This document shows, piece by piece, positions 7,185-11,184 of a DNA stretch of 11,184 nt (position 1 is the stretch's first letter; each line of letters begins with the position of its first letter). The stretch is from Chloroflexota bacterium (GTDB lineage Bacteria; Chloroflexota; Anaerolineae; J102). The notes below the pieces were generated by a model, which had not been told where the DNA came from, did no database searches, and saw nothing but the letters and a program-made list of their open reading frames with translations. The position numbers were made by a program, and so were the translations under genes. The stretch covers positions 1 to 11,184 of the forward strand of contig JAJRXO010000167.1 in the NCBI GenBank assembly GCA_024276255.1, in the 5' to 3' direction.

Positions 7185-7691
7185 TCAGGCTTTATCCGGT
7201 AACGTTATGAACTGAATACGATTGCTTTCTGTGTCATACAGCGCCCAGGTGGGATCATGATCTTTGCCCATGATCTCACCCGGATTGAGCAGATGTGTAG
7301 CGCCCAGCGTTTCATGGTGACGGGTATGATCATGGCCATAACAGACCACATCGAATTGGCCTGATTGGGCAATGCGCCGGGCAGGGCGAGGATAATGGAT
7401 CATGGCAATGCGGCGGCCGTCGATTTCCAGCTCGGCATAGGGGCCGTGATGGGTCACACGCTCAAACTGCGATCCCACCATCTGCAACAGGCGTCCATCG
7501 CCGTCGTTATTGCCGAAAACCATGTGCACGTCACCGCTGAATGCATTGGCGATTTGCTTGATCATGAAGGGTGCGCACAGATCGCCACAGTGCAGCAGTA
7601 CCTCGCAGCCCTGCGCCTGCACCTGAGCCAGAGCCCGCTCCATGTTCCACATATGATCGTGACTGTCTGAGAAAATGGCCACGCGGGTCAT
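7185..7691 (-). CDS. YfcE/MJ0936-type metallophosphoesterase
   Basis: The 168-residue protein starts at the ATG complementary to 7691-7689, with GGGAGG about ten bases upstream. It shows the calcineurin-like metal ligands in order: FSD9SH11, HCGD37L, GNN62D, H99 in MIHYP, and GH120DH122. Members of this small single-domain family (COG0622 type) are Mn-dependent phosphodiesterases acting on small phosphodiesters; the natural substrate is rarely known and cannot be read here. The length is normal and no export signal is present, so it should be cytoplasmic. Its start lies only three bases beyond the stop of the AIM24-family gene, and its ribosome site lies inside that gene's end, so the two are co-transcribed. 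Confidence 0.9.
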   Translation of the reverse strand: MTRVAIFSDSHDHMWNMERALAQVQAQGCEVLLHCGDLCAPFMIKQIANAFSGDVHMVFGNNDGDGRLLQMVGSQFERVTHHGPYAELEIDGRRIAMIHYPRPARRIAQSGQFDVVCYGHDHTRHHETLGATHLLNPGEIMGKDHDPTWALYDTESNRIQFITLPDKA

Positions 7692-7694
7692 ATT

Positions 7695-8444
7695 TCAATT
7701 GCCTCCCAGTAGACTACCCAGATCGATGTTCATGCCGCCACTGGGTCCCCCTTTGCCGCCGCTGCGCCGCGGCAGATACTGGAAGACCTTGTTGGCCAGC
7801 TTCATCAGAGGCATGGTTTGTAGCCACACCTTGCCGGGGCCGCGCAGCGTGGCCAGGAACAGCCCTTCGCCTCCCAGCAGGATATTCTTGAAGCCGCGCA
7901 CCATGGAGACATTGAACTCCACGGTGGGTTCAAACATGGCCACATGCCCGGTATCCACCTTCAGCACCTGGCCTGCCTTCAGTTCGTAAGCCACGATTTC
8001 GCCATCGATTTCTAAAAAAGCGTCGCCGGGGCCGGTGAGGCGTTGCAAAACAAAGCCCTCGCCGCCAAAAAAGCCCGCGCCCAGCCGCTTGCTGAGATGA
8101 ATATCGAGATCCACCGATTTCTCGGCGCACATAAAAGCATCCTTCTGTACGATAACAGATTCCCCATCAGTCAGATGTAAATCCACGATTTTGCCGGGAA
8201 ACTCTGAGGCAAATGCGACGATGCCCGTGCCGCTGGGTACCGAATAGTCGGTGATGAAGAGGGACTCACCGGCGATAGCCCGTTTGAACATCCGTCCCAA
8301 TCCTCCGCCCGTATTGGTGTCCATATCCACGTTGCCACTCATCCAGCTCATCCCCCCCGATTCCGAATAGACCACAACGCCCGACGTGAGTTCGATGGTG
8401 ACCACAGGCATCGTTGTGCCACTGATCTTGTACTTCAGGGCCAT
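7695..8444 (-). CDS. AIM24 family / TIGR00266 protein
   Basis: The 249-residue protein starts at the ATG complementary to 8444-8442, preceded by AAGGAG seven bases upstream. It has the family's repeated beta-strand character with glycine-rich turns: SGVVVYSESGGMSWMSGNV near the N-terminus, GSGIVAFASEFPGKIV-like strands in the middle, GFFGGEGFVLQRLTGPGDAFLE, and the late repeat ILLGGEGLFLATLRGPGKVWLQTMP. This is the pattern of the AIM24/TIGR00266 family, named after a yeast mitochondrial protein; bacterial members have no settled function. The tail after about residue 222 is rich in glycine (RRSGGKGGPSGG) and is probably flexible. There are no transmembrane segments or signal peptide. It is the first gene of a two-gene unit with the phosphoesterase. 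Confidence 0.88.
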   Translation of the reverse strand: MALKYKISGTTMPVVTIELTSGVVVYSESGGMSWMSGNVDMDTNTGGGLGRMFKRAIAGESLFITDYSVPSGTGIVAFASEFPGKIVDLHLTDGESVIVQKDAFMCAEKSVDLDIHLSKRLGAGFFGGEGFVLQRLTGPGDAFLEIDGEIVAYELKAGQVLKVDTGHVAMFEPTVEFNVSMVRGFKNILLGGEGLFLATLRGPGKVWLQTMPLMKLANKVFQYLPRRSGGKGGPSGGMNIDLGSLLGGN

Positions 8445-8469
8445 GAGTTTTCTCCTTGGTGTATGATGA

Positions 8470-8504
8470 GGTGTGGACCGGGATCATTCCGTGGTCGGCA
8501 CACC
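8470..8504 (-). promoter_or_regulatory. Hairpin in the AIM24 leader
   Basis: GGTGTGGACC at 8470-8479 pairs with GGTC (8493-8496) and CACACC (8499-8504), giving ten base pairs interrupted by two unpaired G at 8497-8498. It lies just upstream of the AIM24 ribosome site and downstream of the predicted promoter, so it would be in the 5' untranslated RNA. Confidence 0.35.
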
Positions 8505-8517
8505 CAAAAGATAGATC

Positions 8518-8547
8518 ATTAGCGCCTCATTTCCACATCGCAGTCAA
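8518..8547 (-). promoter_or_regulatory. Possible promoter for the AIM24-phosphoesterase unit
   Basis: On the minus strand TTGACT (8547-8542) is a five-of-six -35 match. It is followed after 18 bases by GCTAAT (8523-8518), a four-of-six -10 match, about 70 bases before the start codon. It is a motif match without other support. Confidence 0.4.
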
Positions 8548-8589
8548 GGCCGGGGTGGAAGTGCTACACCGCGAGCCCATTTGATATAT

Positions 8590-8638
8590 CTGAGGCTGTC
8601 GAAGATCATAGCAATAATTCGCGTTCTGTGCAATAATT
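8590..8638 (+). promoter_or_regulatory. Direct repeat and possible promoter region of the second OFOR operon
   Basis: GCAATAATT occurs twice, at 8611-8619 and 8630-8638, 19 bases apart, which puts the copies on about the same face of the helix. Each copy contains AATAAT, a five-of-six -10 match. For the first, CTGAGG at 8590-8595 is a weak -35 at 17-base spacing. The repeats may be tandem promoter elements or a pair of activator/repressor half-sites. Confidence 0.3.
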
Positions 8639-8702
8639 GTATTCATGATACGCCTTGCATCAACGAAGATGCGGTCCTCCAACCCTCCCTGAGGAATGAC
8701 TG

Positions 8703-8726
8703 CCCTTCGTCACCTGTGATGAAGGG
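8703..8726. promoter_or_regulatory. 24-bp palindrome upstream of the second OFOR operon
   Basis: CCCTTCGTCAC at 8703-8713 pairs with GTGATGAAGGG at 8716-8726 around a 2-base centre; all pairs match except one G-T. It lies about 80 bases before the ferredoxin start. No T-run follows, so a terminator is unlikely. It fits either a dimeric regulator's operator or a leader hairpin. Confidence 0.4.
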
Positions 8727-8805
8727 TTCTTGCGCGCCTGCTGTGGGGGATGCTGTATCTATCAACCTTTGTTTTTCATATCATCCCATACCACGAGGTA
8801 GTACT

Positions 8806-9051
8806 ATGGCTGTTAGTGGAACTGTTGTAATAGCCGTCGATCGGTGTAAAGGCTGCGAATTATGCGTGCATGCCTGCCCCCAACACGTTTTACGTCTGGA
8901 TGAGGGCTATAACGCTCGCGGTTACCATCCGGTTGTACTCGACGAATCCGAAAAGCATTGTACCGGATGCTCGATTTGCGCGATTGTGTGTCCGGATGTC
9001 GTTTTCACTGTTTATCGACAGGCTCCCCAAAAACGAGCCCGAGCAGCCTGA
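8806..9051 (+). CDS. 2[4Fe-4S] ferredoxin, delta subunit of the second OFOR
   Basis: The 81-residue protein is read from the ATG at 8806, chosen because GAGG at 8795-8798 precedes it and because the frame further upstream has no ferredoxin character. It has two complete cluster motifs: C14-x2-C17-x2-C20-x3-C24-P and C52-x2-C55-x2-C58-x3-C62-P. Each motif's fourth cysteine, followed by proline, goes to the other cluster in this fold. In delta-alpha-beta-gamma OFORs this subunit carries electrons from the beta-subunit cluster to the external ferredoxin. The short basic tail (KRARAA) is unremarkable. It is the first gene of the operon, and its stop codon runs into the AGGAGG ribosome site of the next gene. 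Confidence 0.92.
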   Translation: MAVSGTVVIAVDRCKGCELCVHACPQHVLRLDEGYNARGYHPVVLDESEKHCTGCSICAIVCPDVVFTVYRQAPQKRARAA

Positions 9052-9063
9052 AAGGAGGACATC

Positions 9064-10155
9064 ATGGCAAAAGAACTCTGGAAAGGCAACGAAGCCCTGG
9101 CCGAGGCAGCGATCCGTGCCGGCGCCGAAGCCTATTTTGGATATCCCATCACACCTCAGACGGAATTACTGGAATACATGTCGCGGCGCATGCCCGAGCT
9201 GGGGCGGGTTTTCCTGCAGGCCGAGAGCGAGATCGGCGCCATCAACATGGTCTATGGCGCTGCCTGCGCGGGCGTGCGGGTGCTCTCCTCCTCCTCCTCG
9301 CCCGGCATCAGCCTGATGCAGGAGGGGCTCAGCTACATTGCCGCCAGTGAAGTACCTGCCGTGTTGGTCAATATCATGCGGGGCGGGCCCGGCCTGGGCA
9401 ATATTCAGCCCTCGCAGGGTGATTATTTCCAGATGGTTAAATCCTCCGGCCATGGCGATTATCACGCCATTGTGTTGGCCCCCTCCACCCTGCAGGAAGC
9501 AGTTGATCTCATGCAGATCACCTTCGAGCTGGCGTTCAAATACCGTCACATTGTCACATTGATCGGAGATGGCACCCTGGGTCAGATGATGGAACCGGTG
9601 GAGATGCCGCCCTTCAAGGAGTGGCCCGAGGAACGCCCCGCCTGGGCCCTGACCGGTGCCAAAGATCGTCCTCCCAACCGCATTTCTTCCCTCTATCTTG
9701 GCGCCGAAAGGCTGGAAGCCCTGAACCTGCGCCTGCAACGGAAGCTGGATGAAATCCGCCAGAACGAAGTACGCTACGAGACCATGATGACCGACGATGC
9801 CGAATACCTCATCGTCGCCTTTGGCACCGTGGGCCGCATCGCCCAATCCGCGGTGCGCAAGGCACGTGCTGCCGGCCTCAAGGTTGGTTTGTTCCGACCC
9901 ATTACCCTGTGCCCCTACCCTGAGCAGCAATTGGAAGCCCTTTCGCGACAGGTGAAAGGTATTCTGGTGACCGAGATGAACGCCGGGCAAATGCTGGAAG
10001 ACGTGCGACGCATCAGCCGTGAACGCGTGCCGGTGCAGTTCGTGGGCCGCATGGGCGGTATGATCCCCCTGCCCGATGACATGCTGCCGGCCCTGCACAA
10101 ACTCATCGAAACCGTCGAACATCCACAATCCAGCCCGGCTGCCGTGCTGGCCTGA
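9064..10155 (+). CDS. vorB: 2-oxoacid:ferredoxin oxidoreductase alpha subunit, VorB-like
   Basis: The 363-residue protein starts five bases after a perfect AGGAGG (9053-9058). It is a stand-alone alpha subunit with no gamma domain. KGNEALAEAAIRAGAEAYFG leads to YPITPQTE at 27-34; SSSSSPGISLMQEG and RGGPGLGNIQPSQGDYFQ (106 onward) follow, and domain II occupies about 246-350 (LIVAFGTVGRIAQSAV, VTEMNAGQML). The RGGPGLGNI form is that of the group called VorB (3-methyl-2-oxobutanoate:ferredoxin oxidoreductase) in annotation; the same four-subunit layout is also used by 2-oxoglutarate enzymes, so the true substrate is uncertain (branched-chain 2-oxoacids or 2-oxoglutarate). It differs clearly from the KorA at 3732-5591, so the two are not a recent duplication. 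The stop is 30 bases before the beta start. Confidence 0.92.
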   Translation: MAKELWKGNEALAEAAIRAGAEAYFGYPITPQTELLEYMSRRMPELGRVFLQAESEIGAINMVYGAACAGVRVLSSSSSPGISLMQEGLSYIAASEVPAVLVNIMRGGPGLGNIQPSQGDYFQMVKSSGHGDYHAIVLAPSTLQEAVDLMQITFELAFKYRHIVTLIGDGTLGQMMEPVEMPPFKEWPEERPAWALTGAKDRPPNRISSLYLGAERLEALNLRLQRKLDEIRQNEVRYETMMTDDAEYLIVAFGTVGRIAQSAVRKARAAGLKVGLFRPITLCPYPEQQLEALSRQVKGILVTEMNAGQMLEDVRRISRERVPVQFVGRMGGMIPLPDDMLPALHKLIETVEHPQSSPAAVLA

Positions 10156-10171
10156 TTCTGTACATCATACG

Positions 10172-10175
10172 GGAG
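10172..10175 (+). promoter_or_regulatory. Ribosome binding site deciding the beta-subunit start
   Basis: GGAG at 10172-10175 lies ten bases before the ATG at 10186 but only one base before an alternative in-frame GTG at 10177. The spacing rules out the GTG and supports the ATG. Confidence 0.6.
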
Positions 10176-10185
10176 TGTGAGACCC

Positions 10186-10995
10186 ATGACGATAGATACT
10201 ATTCCCACCCAGATAACCCCTGCTACCCCAGATCTCAGCGGCATGCAGCTGGTGTATCAGGCCCCCGAAGCCCTGGCCGATACCCAGACCCACTACTGCC
10301 CCGGCTGCACCCACGGCATTATTCATCGCCTGATCGCCGAGGTGATCGATGAGCTGGGCGTGCGCGAACGCACCATTGGCGTAGCACCTGTTGGCTGCGC
10401 CGTCTTCGCTTATGAATATTTCAACTTCGACGGCACCGAGGCCGCGCATGGCCGCGCCCCGGCCATGGCCACCGGCATCAAGCGGGTCGCCCCCGATAAA
10501 ATCGTGTTCACCTATCAGGGCGATGGCGATATCGCCTCCATCGGCGGCAACGAAATCCTGGCAGCCTGCGTTCGCGGCGAAAAAATCACCGTCATTTTCG
10601 TCAACAATGCCGTATATGGCATGACCGGCGGCCAGATGGCCCCGACCACGCCGCCAGGCATGGTGACCACATCTTCGCCCTTAGGCCGTGATGTCGAACT
10701 GCAGGGCTATCCCATCCATCTTACCGAGATGCTGGCCATGATGCCCGGGGTCGCCTATGCCGCCCGTCGCTCCATGCACTCGGTAGCCGAGATCAAACGC
10801 GCCAAAAAATCCATCCGCAAGGCTTTCGAGGCTCAACTGCAAGGATTGGGCCTGGGCATTGTGGAGATCTTGAGCGCCTGTCCCATCAATTGGCGTCTCG
10901 ATCCCAGCAACGCCCTTGACTTCATCCGTCACACCATGTTGCCTGTTTACCCCCTGGGTGAATTCAAGGTGCACGAAGCCCTACAAAAACGTTAA
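10186..10995 (+). CDS. 2-oxoacid:ferredoxin oxidoreductase beta subunit (thiamine-diphosphate binding)
   Basis: The protein is 269 residues from the ATG at 10186. It carries YC38PGC41TH, VGC71A and SAC232P, the four cysteines expected to hold the beta-subunit [4Fe-4S] cluster. The thiamine-diphosphate motif is G112-D-G-D followed by VNNAVYGMTGGQMAPTT. HGRAPAMATGIK before it is also typical. With VorB, the ferredoxin and the gamma subunit it forms the catalytic core, where the 2-oxoacid is decarboxylated and electrons leave through the cluster. The length is normal for a split-type beta subunit, and there is no C-terminal CBS extension, in contrast to the KorB at 5588-7105. The first 30 residues are a poorly conserved-looking extension rich in Thr and Pro. 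Confidence 0.93.
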   Translation: MTIDTIPTQITPATPDLSGMQLVYQAPEALADTQTHYCPGCTHGIIHRLIAEVIDELGVRERTIGVAPVGCAVFAYEYFNFDGTEAAHGRAPAMATGIKRVAPDKIVFTYQGDGDIASIGGNEILAACVRGEKITVIFVNNAVYGMTGGQMAPTTPPGMVTTSSPLGRDVELQGYPIHLTEMLAMMPGVAYAARRSMHSVAEIKRAKKSIRKAFEAQLQGLGLGIVEILSACPINWRLDPSNALDFIRHTMLPVYPLGEFKVHEALQKR

Positions 10996-11047
10996 CATCA
11001 TGCCTGGCGATGCTGTAGCGCCGTCAGCACATACAGGAGAAATAAGC

Positions 11048-11184
11048 ATGGAACGATCAGTCGTGTTTTCCGGTTTTGGCGGACAGGGCGCCCTGTTCGC
11101 CGGGCAGTTACTTACGCATGCCGCGGCCGACGCCGGCAAGCATGTGACCTGGATTCCTTCCTATGGCCCCGAGATGCGCGGGGG
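11048..11184 (+). CDS. 2-oxoacid:ferredoxin oxidoreductase gamma subunit (partial, 3' end missing)
   Basis: Forty-five residues are visible before the window ends. The ATG at 11048 has AGGAGA at 11035-11040, seven bases upstream. VVFSGFGGQGALFAGQLL at about residues 5-22 is the glycine-rich gamma-domain signature, and the segment TWIPSYGPEMRG at 34-45 is its usual follow-on. This completes the delta-alpha-beta-gamma set. It corresponds to the N-terminal part of the fused KorA earlier in the window, with G-F-G-G-Q-G in place of G-D-S-G-D-G. It lies 52 bases after the beta stop. Confidence 0.92.
   Translation, partial: MERSVVFSGFGGQGALFAGQLLTHAAADAGKHVTWIPSYGPEMRG

Larger units (their letters stand above)
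8445..8805. other. Divergent regulatory region between the AIM24 unit and the second OFOR operon
   Basis: These 361 bases hold no convincing gene. An open frame runs upstream of the ferredoxin from 8581, but its translation has no family features, and a good ribosome site precedes the internal ATG at 8806. The region contains a leader hairpin (8470-8504), a minus-strand promoter candidate (8518-8547), a 9-base direct repeat (8611-8638) and a 24-bp palindrome (8703-8726). Each is listed separately. Confidence 0.6.

Noticed and set aside
8581..8805. N-terminal extension of the ferredoxin frame
   Set aside because: The added 75 residues do not resemble a ferredoxin or a leader, they cover the palindrome and direct repeat, and a ribosome site precedes the ATG at 8806.
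9284..9301. TCC repeat run in vorB
   Set aside because: It encodes the SSSSS stretch expected at this position in VorB-like proteins; the repeat is explained by coding need.
9166..10128. Open frame of 320 codons on the minus strand opposite vorB
   Set aside because: Same reason: antisense to a confidently identified gene, unusual His/Gly/Gln-rich composition, no ribosome site or family match.
1..11184. CRISPR arrays, tRNA/rRNA genes, insertion sequences, phage genes
   Set aside because: I looked for regular spaced repeats, tRNA arms, transposase motifs and terminal inverted repeats flanking a gene and saw none.

Overview
The window is a compact, moderately GC-rich stretch of bacterial DNA. 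It is dominated by energy metabolism built on 2-oxoacid:ferredoxin oxidoreductases (OFORs, thiamine-diphosphate enzymes that couple oxidative decarboxylation of a 2-oxoacid to CoA with reduction of ferredoxin). Strong Shine-Dalgarno sites, tight operons and a rho-independent terminator show it is bacterial. The form of KorA/KorB and the mixture of neighbours would fit a Chloroflexota-like or related anaerobic/microaerophilic lineage. That placement is an inference and weak, because no rRNA or marker gene is present.

Layout. 1-1152 (minus): the first 384 residues of a half-size ABC exporter, cut by the window edge just before Walker A. 1153-1701: a long non-coding divergent region rich in inverted repeats. 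1702-3093 (plus): an AI-2E/PerM-type membrane protein with an unusual proline-rich tail. 3213-7105 (plus): an operon of a small CBS-domain protein, a fused gamma-alpha KorA, and a KorB carrying an extra C-terminal CBS pair. It ends in a strong terminator at 7131-7171. 7185-8444 (minus): a two-gene unit of an AIM24/TIGR00266 protein followed by a YfcE-like metallophosphoesterase. 8445-8805: a divergent regulatory region with a direct repeat, a 24-bp palindrome and a leader hairpin. 8806-11184 (plus): a second OFOR operon in the four-subunit order delta (2[4Fe-4S] ferredoxin), alpha (VorB-like), beta, gamma; gamma is cut by the window end.

How the genes work together. Two OFORs of different architecture lie about 1.7 kb apart: a KorAB type (fused gamma-alpha plus beta) and a split delta-alpha-beta-gamma type. 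Both beta subunits keep the four cysteines expected for the proximal [4Fe-4S] cluster and the GDGD...NN thiamine-diphosphate motif, so both look functional. The most unusual feature is the KorAB operon. KorB ends in a tandem CBS (Bateman) module, and the first gene of the operon is a second, free-standing CBS pair. CBS pairs commonly bind adenine nucleotides, so this could be an OFOR whose activity responds directly to energy charge. That function is inference; the fusion itself is directly visible in the sequence.
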